Shown: positions 38,606 through 46,375 of the stretch, one piece after another
Layout: the number at the start of each line of letters is the position of its first letter
Numbering within the stretch: the first letter of the stretch is position 1
Source of the DNA: CAYNFQ01 sp964396715
GTDB taxonomy: Bacteria > Patescibacteriota > Microgenomatia > Daviesbacterales > UBA10151
DNA length: 64,000 nt
Direction of reading: 5' to 3'
Assembly (NCBI GenBank): GCA_964396715.1
Contig: CAYNFQ010000002.1
Location: 1-64,000, forward strand
Notes under the pieces: generated by a model
Told to the model about the DNA's origin: nothing
Seen by the model: only the letters and a program-made list of their open reading frames with translations
Database searches by the model: none
Translations under genes and position numbers: made by a program

Positions 38606-38609
38606 TCAT
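38211..38609 (-). CDS. Four-helix-bundle protein (S23/IVS type), copy 2
   Basis: A 132-residue member of the same family as the proteins at 22504-22893 and 61516-61881: YDLEERTAKFGEKTLEFAKK, QLVRSGTSIGANYCEADGAE, then KKEAKETKHWLRMV. The first 20 residues (MSNYKFQITNEGQNPNTKK after MMT) are encoded by the heptad arm, so the arm supplies the start codon. The annotated ATG overlaps the stop of the 500-residue gene (ATGA); an ATG at 38600 is an alternative. Confidence 0.88.
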   Translation of the reverse strand: MMTMSNYKFQITNEGQNPNTKKKYDLEERTAKFGEKTLEFAKKIPQNPVTLPVISQLVRSGTSIGANYCEADGAESKKDFKHKIGICKKEAKETKHWLRMVAKAVPNLAPEARKHWQEAQELTLIFSAIIRK

Positions 38610-40108
38610 GGTTCTCCAAACTGTTCCCCCAGTCCCAGTATACCAACTCCAATAATCTGAAGCAGCAAAACTGCAAAAATAACAAACAACAGTCCAATTA
38701 TGGCAGATTGGAACCTGTCTCTTCCTGTCTGTAAAGTTTCCGGGTTTCCGGCAGAAGTGACCATCTGGAATGCTCCCAAAAGCATCATTAAAAAAGCCAA
38801 CCCTCCGGAAATTCCCAGAATAAACTTTAAAAAGTCCTTAATGAATCCCACCGGTGAGGTATGTATACAGCCAATGGCTGTTTGGATGCCTGGATTTTTT
38901 GGATCTGCTGTATCACATGGCGTCCCTCCTGCTGTGGTTGGCGGACCTTGTGGTGTGGTTGTGGTTGGGGTTTGTTGCCCTGATCCTGGTTGAGTTATAA
39001 CTCCTGTTGGAGCTGGTTGATCAGACACAACTGTTAGTTGAGCTCCTCCCTGAATGCTTGAGTTACTTAAACTTGTGACAATGATAGAATAAGAACCACC
39101 GCTTAACCCGTCTCCGAGTTGTAAATTATAAGTACATCCTGGCCCTGAACAACTAAAAGTATTAGCCAGTAGCTTGCTGCTTATTTCAACTTTATAGGTT
39201 TCATTTGTTGAGCCGTCAACTAGCTTGATCTGTATTGTTCTATTTTTAGAAGCACTTGCTTGTATAGTAGAAGGGTTAATTTCTACTTTTAAAGCAGTTG
39301 GAACAGGACCTTTGACTGTGAATGTTTTTTGAATTTTATCTGATATTTCTTTTGGTATTGAGAGCGAAGTTACACCAACAACGTATGATTGATTTTCAAT
39401 AAGGTTACTGCCACTAAGCTCGAATGTAACTAATTTAGTTCCGGATACGTAGTCTAAATTTTCATCACCCTTTGTCTCACCTTTTAAAATAGTGCAAGTT
39501 TCTTTGTTAGGATCACAAAACAACTTAATATACACAATTGCAGCAGACCCGCCAGCCATTGTTATTCTAATTTCATAATTTGAAGCCAGAGGTTTTGTGA
39601 GTGCTACTACTACAATTACTTTTTCTGCTTTAGTAATTTCTGTTGAGGATAGTTGTATTGTTGGTATACCGATTAGTTTCTCCCAAGCGTAAGAAACCCA
39701 ACCCGTTTGACCTCCTGCCCTCAGGTCCCAAGTGTCTTTGTACCCATCTCTTAAAAAAACCCTTGCGGATGTATCAGGTTGTCCATTAATCCACCTGACT
39801 ACGTTCTTGATCAGAATGTTAGTATTGCCTGTTGTGCTAGCGTCAAGTTCCCTGACTCCTATACAAGGTCCGTAAGTAAATGGTCCTCTTCTTGGACAAT
39901 CTCCGTCATGGGGAGTTTCAAATGTATATTTTTTATCAGGATTTTTTGTTTCAACAGTAATTTGCATATCACTATTGCTCCCGAAACTTGCATTCTCCAA
40001 GAGCTCTACTGGTCCGAACAGAATTTTGTCAGCAGCCATGACAGTGGTAGGTCTAAAAGAAACGAGAGTTAAAAAAATAGCAATTGCAGAAATAAGTATT
40101 TTGGACAT
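38606..40108 (-). CDS. Large exported protein with C-terminal VirB2-like module
   Basis: A 500-residue protein with a signal peptide (ILISAIAIFLTLVSFRPTTVM), a beta-rich extracellular region of repeated Ig-like segments (TALKVEINPSTIQASASKNR, then VEISSKLLANTFSCSGPGC), a Thr/Pro/Gly linker and a C-terminal pilin-like pair of membrane helices around FQMVTSAGNPETLQTGRDRF. It is probably the first gene of the pilin operon and may display its N-terminal part at the pilus base or tip. Confidence 0.75.
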   Translation of the reverse strand: MSKILISAIAIFLTLVSFRPTTVMAADKILFGPVELLENASFGSNSDMQITVETKNPDKKYTFETPHDGDCPRRGPFTYGPCIGVRELDASTTGNTNILIKNVVRWINGQPDTSARVFLRDGYKDTWDLRAGGQTGWVSYAWEKLIGIPTIQLSSTEITKAEKVIVVVALTKPLASNYEIRITMAGGSAAIVYIKLFCDPNKETCTILKGETKGDENLDYVSGTKLVTFELSGSNLIENQSYVVGVTSLSIPKEISDKIQKTFTVKGPVPTALKVEINPSTIQASASKNRTIQIKLVDGSTNETYKVEISSKLLANTFSCSGPGCTYNLQLGDGLSGGSYSIIVTSLSNSSIQGGAQLTVVSDQPAPTGVITQPGSGQQTPTTTTPQGPPTTAGGTPCDTADPKNPGIQTAIGCIHTSPVGFIKDFLKFILGISGGLAFLMMLLGAFQMVTSAGNPETLQTGRDRFQSAIIGLLFVIFAVLLLQIIGVGILGLGEQFGEP

Positions 40109-40121
40109 TAGTTTCAGCTTA

Positions 40122-40145
40122 CCACAATTATGTAACTAATTGTGG
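40122..40145. promoter_or_regulatory. Palindrome between divergent secretion genes
   Basis: CCACAATTA and TAATTGTGG (9-bp perfect inverted arms, 6-nt spacer) lie midway in the 77-bp gap between divergent starts. On the minus strand TGGTAAGCT follows it, and on the plus strand TGGTAAAAT (40169-40177) precedes the next start by 9 nt. A regulator binding here could control both operons. Confidence 0.55.
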
Positions 40146-40185
40146 CTTAGCACATTTTGGCTGGAAATGGTAAAATTTTAAGATT

Positions 40186-41892
40186 ATGCCCCGTTTTCTT
40201 GCTGTATTTTTACTTGTTACTTTTGCCTTGTTACTTGTTACTTTTCCTGTCCATGCTGATGAAATAGAGGATTTACAAAAGCAAATAAATTCTCTGAATG
40301 AGGAATATCAAAGAGTAGAGAAAGCCAAAGCTCCTTTGGAAGGACAGCTGGATTCCTTAAAAAGGCAGCTGGCCCAAATTCAAGCCACCTTAGACAATTT
40401 ATCAGCCAATATAACAATAAAACAGCAGGAGCTGGATTTAAGAGAAGATAAATTGGCTTTCCAGCAGGCCCTTTTGGAGGAAAGAGTCAGGGCATATTAT
40501 ATCCGCTCATACCTGACAGATCCCCTTTTGGTGATTCTTTCCTCCTTTAAGGCCGGTGATTTATTCCGCGAGCTATCCTACAGACAAACCGTGACCAGGG
40601 AAGACAAACAGGTGATCACCTCCATTACCAACCAGGTCTTAGATCTTTTAACTGAAAAAGAAAAACTGGAAAAAGATAAAGCCAGGCTCGCTCTTTTACA
40701 AGCTGATGTTGATAAAAATGCCAAGTTTTTGGGAGGGGAAATCACCAAGGCAAAGGTGTATCAGCAAGAATTATCCACAAAAATTGCTCAACTGACTGCC
40801 CGCCAGCAGGCAATCATTGCCCAAAGGCAGGCTGCTTTGGGTCTGCCTACCTCATTAGGTGCAGGTCCACTTTTCTGCACTGATGATAGAAAACTTGACC
40901 CGGGCTTTAGACCGGCCTTTGCCTTTTTCACTTACGGTATTCCTCACAGAGTGGGTATGAACCAATACGGAGCATACGGCAGATCCCAGGCAGGCCAAAA
41001 TCATGAAGATATCTTAAGAGCCTACTTTCAGGATTTTTCTTTTGAGCAAAGACCTAACATCAATATTTCTGTTTCCGGCTACGGTTCAATGCCTTTGGAA
41101 ACATATCTTTTGGGGATCTATGAAATGCCGGACTCCTGGCCGGCTGAATCCCTCAAAGCTCAAGCTATTGCTGCCCGCTCTTATGCCTTATCCTATACCA
41201 ACAACGGTTCCAAGGAAATTTGTACCACTCAACAGTGTCAGGTTTACAAGGGTGGCAATAAAGGAGGCAATTGGGAACAGGCAGTAAAAGCAACTGAAGG
41301 CAAAACTATGATCTCAGGTGGCTCGCCTGTTACTGCCTGGTATTCTTCAACAGACGGCGGGTACACATACACAGCCTCGGATATTGGCTGGGGAGGACGC
41401 TCTTTTACCAAAAGGTTAAGGGATACAAGCGGGGATATAGGTAGTTTTGGGGATCTTTCTTCCAAAGCTTATGACCGTGATTCCCCTTGTTTTTATGCGG
41501 CCCAGGGCTTTAGGCCTGAGTATGCAAAGTCTGCCTGGCTAAAATCAGAAGAGGTAGCGGATATTGCCAATGTGGTAATGCTTGTCAAAAGAGATAGCGG
41601 GGTTTCTGCGCATATTTACCAGACAGATAAACCTAATCCCGAGGGAGGGGAAACATGGAATGCGGATAGGGTCAAGGAGGAGTTAAGAAATAAAGGGGGC
41701 ACTCCCTTTAACAGCGTATCAGGGGTATCTGTGGGGGTGGATTTCGGATCCGGCATGGTCACATCTGTCACAGTTTCAGGGGACAGGGGCTCTGAAACAT
41801 TTAACGGGTCAGAATTTAAAAACTTCTTTAATCTTCGTGCCCCTGCCAATATCCAAATAGTAGGACCGCTCTTCAACGTTGAGACAAAATAA
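40186..41892 (+). CDS. SpoIID/LytB-domain exported protein with coiled coil
   Basis: A 568-residue protein with a signal peptide (FLLVTFALLLVTFPVHA-DE), a long coiled coil at about 25-220 like that of EnvC/PcsB proteins, then a SpoIID/LytB domain (MPLETYLLGIYEMPDSWPAE, AIAARSYALSYTNN, and TAWYSSTDGGYT). SpoIID proteins are lytic transglycosylases acting on peptidoglycan. The signal peptide is encoded by TTGTTAC heptads. Divergent from the pilin operon; probably part of the same wall-spanning machinery. Confidence 0.88.
   Translation: MPRFLAVFLLVTFALLLVTFPVHADEIEDLQKQINSLNEEYQRVEKAKAPLEGQLDSLKRQLAQIQATLDNLSANITIKQQELDLREDKLAFQQALLEERVRAYYIRSYLTDPLLVILSSFKAGDLFRELSYRQTVTREDKQVITSITNQVLDLLTEKEKLEKDKARLALLQADVDKNAKFLGGEITKAKVYQQELSTKIAQLTARQQAIIAQRQAALGLPTSLGAGPLFCTDDRKLDPGFRPAFAFFTYGIPHRVGMNQYGAYGRSQAGQNHEDILRAYFQDFSFEQRPNINISVSGYGSMPLETYLLGIYEMPDSWPAESLKAQAIAARSYALSYTNNGSKEICTTQQCQVYKGGNKGGNWEQAVKATEGKTMISGGSPVTAWYSSTDGGYTYTASDIGWGGRSFTKRLRDTSGDIGSFGDLSSKAYDRDSPCFYAAQGFRPEYAKSAWLKSEEVADIANVVMLVKRDSGVSAHIYQTDKPNPEGGETWNADRVKEELRNKGGTPFNSVSGVSVGVDFGSGMVTSVTVSGDRGSETFNGSEFKNFFNLRAPANIQIVGPLFNVETK
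40207..40247. repeat. Heptad arm encoding a signal peptide (SpoIID gene)
   Basis: Units TTGTTAC, TTTTGCC, TTGTTAC, TTGTTAC in strict 7-nt phase, translated as the hydrophobic core LLVTFALLLVTF. The unit matches the solo hairpin at 60.33-60.40 kb. Confidence 0.8.
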
Positions 41893-41993
41893 ATTTCAAA
41901 TATCAAATGTCAAATGAAATCTAAATGCCAAATTTTTAAAATATTTGGATTTTAACATTGATTTGTCATTTGGATTTTGTCATTTGGATTTTT
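41893..41993. repeat. Solo heptad hairpin abutting the bPH gene
   Basis: Left arm AAATTTC, AAATATC, AAATGTC, AAATGAA; right arm TGTCATT, TGGATTT repeated. It ends at the ATG at 41994. The reading frame is open upstream through the hairpin from 41958, but those residues (MICHLDFVIWIF) come from the repeat. Confidence 0.8.
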
Positions 41994-42566
41994 ATGGAGT
42001 ATACTCCAATCATCATGTTCTCATCCTATGTTGAAAATCCCTCAAACTGCCGTTTTGAGGGCCAGGACACTGATGAAAAGATTCTTTTGCTTTTAAGGGC
42101 CCACCCCATCACCAATTTAAGATGGATAATGCCTGCGATTTTACTTTTCTTTGCCCCATTTTTTATACAGGAAATTTTTTTACTTCTGAATTTAGATTTA
42201 TCAAAAGTACCGGAAACTTTTGCCATAGTTTTTTTAATCATTAACTATCTTCTGGTTTTAACTATTGTATTTGAAGGATTTTTATACTGGTACTTTAATG
42301 TCTACATTGTCACTGATAAAAATATTGTGGATGTGGATTTTCACTCCATTCTATTTAAAAATATTGATGTGGCCCCCTTAAGAAACATTGAGGATACCTC
42401 ATCATCAATGGGTGGAATTTTGCATGCCGTCTTTCACTATGGTGATGTTTTTATTCAAACAGCCGGAGCATCCAGAAATATTGATTTCATATCTGTGCCA
42501 AGACCGCACCATGTGGCTGATTTTATCTTGGATGAAGCACACAAAATTTATGGAAGGGGGACGTGA
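41994..42566 (+). CDS. Membrane protein with bacterial PH (YdbS-like) domain
   Basis: About 190 residues with two membrane segments (IMPAILLFFAPFFIQEIFLL and FAIVFLIINYLLVLTIVFEG) followed by a bPH/YdbS-like domain (NVYIVTDKNIVDVDFHSILF, then APLRNIEDTSSSMGG). Such proteins are membrane-associated with unclear roles. I start it at 41994, just after the heptad hairpin. It overlaps the next membrane gene by four nt. Confidence 0.78.
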   Translation: MEYTPIIMFSSYVENPSNCRFEGQDTDEKILLLLRAHPITNLRWIMPAILLFFAPFFIQEIFLLLNLDLSKVPETFAIVFLIINYLLVLTIVFEGFLYWYFNVYIVTDKNIVDVDFHSILFKNIDVAPLRNIEDTSSSMGGILHAVFHYGDVFIQTAGASRNIDFISVPRPHHVADFILDEAHKIYGRGT

Positions 42567-42802
42567 TGCCTACTACCACCCCGATTAATTTTTTTGATTC
42601 AGAGGCAGTTTTGATATTTTTAAAGATCGCCATTTTGATAATTTTGCTTTTTTACGCTATATTTGCTCTGATGGTTGTCAGACAAGTGGATTTGATGAAT
42701 CAGACTTTGATTACTAAAATATCAGCTATCCTTAAAGTCTTTTCTATAGTTCATGCCGGAGTTGCCATCGGGCTAATTATTTTAGCCTGGGGAATACTAT
42801 GA
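42563..42802 (+). CDS. Small two-pass membrane protein (79 residues)
   Basis: Two membrane segments (LIFLKIAILIILLFYAIFAL and VHAGVAIGLIILAWGIL) joined by a short loop with KISAILKVF. It overlaps both neighbours by four nt, so it belongs to one translationally coupled unit with the bPH protein and the 602-residue protein. Function unknown. Confidence 0.75.
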   Translation: MMPTTTPINFFDSEAVLIFLKIAILIILLFYAIFALMVVRQVDLMNQTLITKISAILKVFSIVHAGVAIGLIILAWGIL

Positions 42803-44607
42803 ACTTAAAGATAGCTCAAGTTATTGGGCTCAACACTGACCAGAAAGCTGCCCAGGTGCTTTCTTCGCAACAGGAAGAAAAGGGCACTTTTTTGGCAGTT
42901 TGCGAACTGGTCTGTGATGATGCTTTTACCCGCGGCAGGCAGATTCTGTCCGATCTTTTGGATTTCTATTTTGAATTTGAAGGTTCAATACCGGAAAAAC
43001 TGAATGCTGCTTTCAAGGAGGCTGAAGCGAAACTTTTAGAAATTGACGGTGTTAATTTGGTGCTTTCGGCAATTTCAGGTAAAGCTTTATACTTAATAGC
43101 CCGCGGGCAGGTTGAGGTTTACCTGAAAAGAGAGGACAAACTCTCGTCACTGTTGTCTGTCGGAAGGCAGGCTCAGTTAATCTCGGGTTTTCTCAAGGAA
43201 GGCGACAGGCTGCTTTTTGCCACAAAAAACCTAATCACTTTTTTAGGTGCGGATTTAGCCAAATCTTTGGATCTGCCGATAGAAACGTTTGAGGAAGAGA
43301 TTTCGGATAGGGTGGGGGCTTCTGATTTGGAGAATCAGGGACTGGCAGCTCTGGCTTTGGAGGTTGAAGCGGATCAAGAGGCGGCCATTGAAAATTTGGA
43401 AGAGAAGGAAACTGCCGGTATTCAGAAATCTTCTAAAATTTCAATAGTTAAAAATATCGGCTTCAATCTTGTCGGTTTTATCTTAAAATCCGGAAAATAT
43501 TTCCCCAAAGGGGGCAGGGAAAGGCTGATTTTGGCGGTAGTTTTGATCATGATATTAGTGGCTGGTTTGGGCTTTAAATATATCAGTTCCAAAAATGAGC
43601 AAAAACAGGCTCAATTTCAAAAAATTTTACAAGAGGCACAAGATGATTTTAATGGGGCCAAGGGTTTAACCACACTTTCTCCTGCCGAGGCCAAAGCAAG
43701 ATTGGATGCTGCCAAAGAAAAAATTAACAAAGCGCTCAATCTGGATGCCAAGAACAAAAATGCCCTGGATTTAAAACAGCAAATAGAAGAACAGTCAAGC
43801 TCAATTTTACAGCAGGTTTCCGTTGCCCAGTTCCCGGAATTTTTAGATATGGATTTGGTTAAAAAAAACTTCAGGGCTAAGAGTTTGAGTTTGTCGGCAG
43901 GCAAACTGCTGCTTTTAGATCCTGCGGTTAAAACCTTAGGTTTAGTGGATACTGCCAAAAAAAGCAACCAGATTCTGGCAGGAGAAAGCCAGCTTGGGGA
44001 TGGGCTTTTTGCTTCTTTGAATGGTGAAATGGCCTTTGTCTACTCCCAGGATAAGGGTTTACTCAGGATTGATTCTACCAATCAAAAAGTGACAACTGTT
44101 TCCCAAAATGATGAAGGCTGGGGGGATATCTTGGATATGTATGGTTTTGCCGGCAATATTTACTTGTTAGACTCTCTCAAAAACCAAATATGGAAATACT
44201 TGCCAACTGCTGAGGGATATTCGGATAAGAGAGAATACTTGACGAAAGATACGAAGGTAGATTTGGCAAATGCCCTCAGAATGCAGATTGAATCTTCTGT
44301 CTATATTTTGAAGCAAGGTGGAGAAATTTTAAGATTTACCAGGGGGGCAAAAGACAACTTTGGTTTAGAGGGTTTACCTTCAGGAGTAAAAGACCCAAAA
44401 AGTTTCTTTGTTTCATCAGACACAGATAATTTATATGTCTTGGATTCGGGTAATTCCAGGCTGCTGATCTTGACCAAAATTGGAGCTTACAAAGGGCAGA
44501 TGGCAGGAGAAAAATTTGGTTCAGCTTCTGATTTGGTGGTGGATGAGAAGGGGAAGAAAGTGTATCTTTTAGAAGGAAGCAAGATATTTCAAGTGGACTT
44601 GAAATAG
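42799..44607 (+). CDS. Single-pass protein with PP2C-like N-terminal part and extracellular propeller
   Basis: A 602-residue protein. The cytoplasmic part (1-240) ends in a domain with GDRLLFATKNLITFL, which recalls degenerate PP2C-like folds. One membrane segment is at about 238-256 (LILAVVLIMILVAGLGF). Outside, a helical TPR-like stretch (AKARLDAAKEKINKALNL) is followed by repeated beta-propeller blades (DNLYVLDSGNSRLLILTKIG). It is the last gene of the bPH unit. The role in the secretion locus is inferred only from position. Confidence 0.65.
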   Translation: MNLKIAQVIGLNTDQKAAQVLSSQQEEKGTFLAVCELVCDDAFTRGRQILSDLLDFYFEFEGSIPEKLNAAFKEAEAKLLEIDGVNLVLSAISGKALYLIARGQVEVYLKREDKLSSLLSVGRQAQLISGFLKEGDRLLFATKNLITFLGADLAKSLDLPIETFEEEISDRVGASDLENQGLAALALEVEADQEAAIENLEEKETAGIQKSSKISIVKNIGFNLVGFILKSGKYFPKGGRERLILAVVLIMILVAGLGFKYISSKNEQKQAQFQKILQEAQDDFNGAKGLTTLSPAEAKARLDAAKEKINKALNLDAKNKNALDLKQQIEEQSSSILQQVSVAQFPEFLDMDLVKKNFRAKSLSLSAGKLLLLDPAVKTLGLVDTAKKSNQILAGESQLGDGLFASLNGEMAFVYSQDKGLLRIDSTNQKVTTVSQNDEGWGDILDMYGFAGNIYLLDSLKNQIWKYLPTAEGYSDKREYLTKDTKVDLANALRMQIESSVYILKQGGEILRFTRGAKDNFGLEGLPSGVKDPKSFFVSSDTDNLYVLDSGNSRLLILTKIGAYKGQMAGEKFGSASDLVVDEKGKKVYLLEGSKIFQVDLK

Positions 44608-44680
44608 TGATTAGCGTTTAGGGTACAGCGTATAGTTGAATTTGAATAACTAAACGCTATACGCTATTCTCTATACGCTT
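44608..44680. repeat. Solo heptad hairpin abutting smpB
   Basis: Left arm GTTTAGG, GTACAGC, GTATAGT; loop GAATTTGAAT; right arm AACTAAA, CGCTATA, CGCTATT, CTCTATA, CGCTT. The loop closely matches the GAATCTTCAT loop in four-helix-bundle element 1. It fills the whole gap and ends at the smpB ATG. Confidence 0.88.
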
Positions 44681-45118
44681 ATGAAGATAATTAACAAAAA
44701 AGCCCTTCATAATTATCATATCCTGGAATCTCTGGAAGCAGGTATAGTTCTATCCGGAGGAGAAGTGAAATCTATCAGGGGTGGAAGGTTGGATTTAGGG
44801 GAATCTCATGTCAGAGTTTTAGGGTCTGAAGCTTTTTTAATAAATGCCCACATTCCTCCATATCAGGGATCATATGAAGGTTACGATCCGCAAAGATCAA
44901 GAAAACTGCTTTTGCATAAAACTCAAATAAACTCACTTATTGGTAAGGTATCAAAAGGGGGAATAACTTTAGTTCCAGTCTCAATTTATGAAAAAAACAA
45001 CAGGTTTAAGGTGGAAATAGGTTTAGCAAAGAGCAAAAAAGAGTTTGACAAGCGCCGGGGGATTAAAGAAAAAGATCAGATAAGACGTGTGGAGCAGGAG
45101 CTTCGCGGTAAAGAATAA
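44681..45118 (+). CDS. smpB: SsrA-binding protein SmpB
   Basis: A 145-residue trans-translation factor that delivers tmRNA to stalled ribosomes. Family motifs: NKKALHNYHILESLEAGIVL, SGGEVKSIRGGRLDLGESHV and the basic tail KSKKEFDKRRGIKEKDQIRR. The tmRNA gene lies 0.8 kb downstream on the other strand. A VapBC module sits between them. Confidence 0.96.
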   Translation: MKIINKKALHNYHILESLEAGIVLSGGEVKSIRGGRLDLGESHVRVLGSEAFLINAHIPPYQGSYEGYDPQRSRKLLLHKTQINSLIGKVSKGGITLVPVSIYEKNNRFKVEIGLAKSKKEFDKRRGIKEKDQIRRVEQELRGKE

Positions 45119-45142
45119 ATTTAGTATAAAAGTAAGTTGTAC

Positions 45143-45171
45143 TTGATGCAATTATTATATTACTCTATAAT
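45143..45171 (+). promoter_or_regulatory. Promoter of the VapBC module next to smpB
   Basis: TTGATG (45143-45148), 17-nt spacer, TATAAT (45166-45171). An AGGAGG-like site (45186-45191) follows, 8 nt before the ATG at 45200. One of the few genes here with both a consensus promoter and a strong ribosome-binding site. Confidence 0.7.
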
Positions 45172-45199
45172 ATAGAAAGTTAGAAAGGAGGAAATTCTT

Positions 45200-45457
45200 A
45201 TGCAGCAATTTTATCAGGAGGAAATTGTCAAAATTCAACCAAAGGGTTTAGTAACTATCCCCAAAAAATTCCGTAATGAATTAGGTTTTGCAGAAAATAG
45301 TTTGGTGAGAATTAAAGAAGAGAAAGGAAGATTAGTGATGGAGGCTGTGCGTACTCTCTCCTATCCTGTTAGAAGTTATACAGATTCGGAGATTGATCAG
45401 TTTTTTGAGCTTGATGAAAAAGAATCAAAGGATTTGAGAAAAAAGGGGTTGTTGTAG
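45200..45457 (+). CDS. vapB: AbrB/MazE-type antitoxin
   Basis: An 85-residue protein with a swapped-hairpin AbrB domain (IQPKGLVTIPKKFRNELGFA) and an acidic tail (YTDSEIDQFFELDEKESKDL). It would bind its operator and the adjacent PIN toxin. Its TAG stop overlaps the GTG start of the toxin (TAGTG). Confidence 0.88.
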   Translation: MQQFYQEEIVKIQPKGLVTIPKKFRNELGFAENSLVRIKEEKGRLVMEAVRTLSYPVRSYTDSEIDQFFELDEKESKDLRKKGLL

Positions 45458-45882
45458 TGGCGAAGAGAACCCCGTCTGTCTTATTTAATGCCTCAGTTAT
45501 TTTAGCAGGTTTTAAATCTCCAACAGGTGGTTCAGCTAAGGTGATCTCATGGGTTGAAGAAGGAAAAATCAAAGGGGTAATCTCCGAAGTAATCTTAGAT
45601 GAAATTTTAAGAAATGCTCAAAAAATTAGCTTTGATAGAATGAAATTGAATAAAAAAATTGAGAAAAATTTTAAGATAAGGACAGCACCAAAACAAGAAA
45701 CTGTAGATCAATTTAAAAGTATTGTTTTGAATTTTGGAGATGCTCATGTATTGGCATCATGTCAAGAATCCAAAGCAGATTTTCTGGTGACACTAGATCG
45801 AAAACATCTGTTAGTTTTAAAAAATCAAATAAAAAAATTTAAGATATTTACTCCCGGGCAGTTAATTGAGATTTTAAGTTAG
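45457..45882 (+). CDS. vapC: PIN-domain toxin with altered first acidic residue
   Basis: A 141-residue PIN protein. The normal first Asp of the active site is Asn in LFNASVILAGF. Other acidic positions remain (EVILDEIL, NFGDAHVLAS, LVTLDRKHL). The Asn may lower activity, although some PIN groups tolerate it. It starts with GTG and is coupled to the antitoxin. The module separates smpB from tmRNA. Confidence 0.83.
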   Translation: MAKRTPSVLFNASVILAGFKSPTGGSAKVISWVEEGKIKGVISEVILDEILRNAQKISFDRMKLNKKIEKNFKIRTAPKQETVDQFKSIVLNFGDAHVLASCQESKADFLVTLDRKHLLVLKNQIKKFKIFTPGQLIEILS

Positions 45883-45909
45883 GTAATAACACTGACTTAG
45901 AATAATGGG

Positions 45910-46332
45910 TGGAGATGGGCGGTTTGAACCGCCGTCCAAAATTGTGACTTTTAAAACTTCTACAAGCTTATCTTTACTATATTTTTGAGTGTTAATTTGT
46001 AACCGTAAAGAAGGAAGATTAACACTTAATCCAAATTTCTTGGTTCTGATTATGGATTAGATATCAGAAGCTGCATCCTGACTGGGTACATTACTTTAGG
46101 TTCTAGCCAGAAAAAGAATTCTAAAATAGATGCTTTAAGTTCTAGCGTATGCAACAGGAGTAAATACTCCAGTTACACCTGCAAAAAGTTTTGCAACTTC
46201 TTGCTCTGCCATTGCTTTGGCATCACGGACAAGTTTATTGCCGTTTGTTGTTTGAAACAGTATTTTACGTTTAATGTTTCCTTAACAGCTTGCAGTTTTT
46301 AAAGAGCAATCCTGTCGAGACTATACATCCCC
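45910..46332 (-). ncRNA. ssrA: Transfer-messenger RNA (tmRNA)
   Basis: The 5' end GGGGATGTATAGTCTCGACAGG pattern (from 46332) and the 3' end with GGCGGTTCAAACCGCC and CATCTCC then A are diagnostic. The ends pair as GGGGATG/CATCTCC. CCA is not encoded (ACCC). The tag frame ends TPVAYART then TAA in the position where most bacteria have ALAA. The upstream limit of the tag frame is uncertain. A -10 box TATAAT lies at 46338-46343 on the minus strand, five nt before the 5' end. Confidence 0.93.
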
Positions 46333-46375
46333 AGGTCATTATATTACCATATGATCAGATCAGAAGCAAATTTTA

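Noticed and set aside
41958..41993. N-terminal extension MICHLDFVIWIF of the bPH protein
   Set aside because: It is encoded only by the heptad hairpin; the ATG at 41994 gives a normal start. Unlike the signal-peptide cases the extension adds nothing the protein needs.
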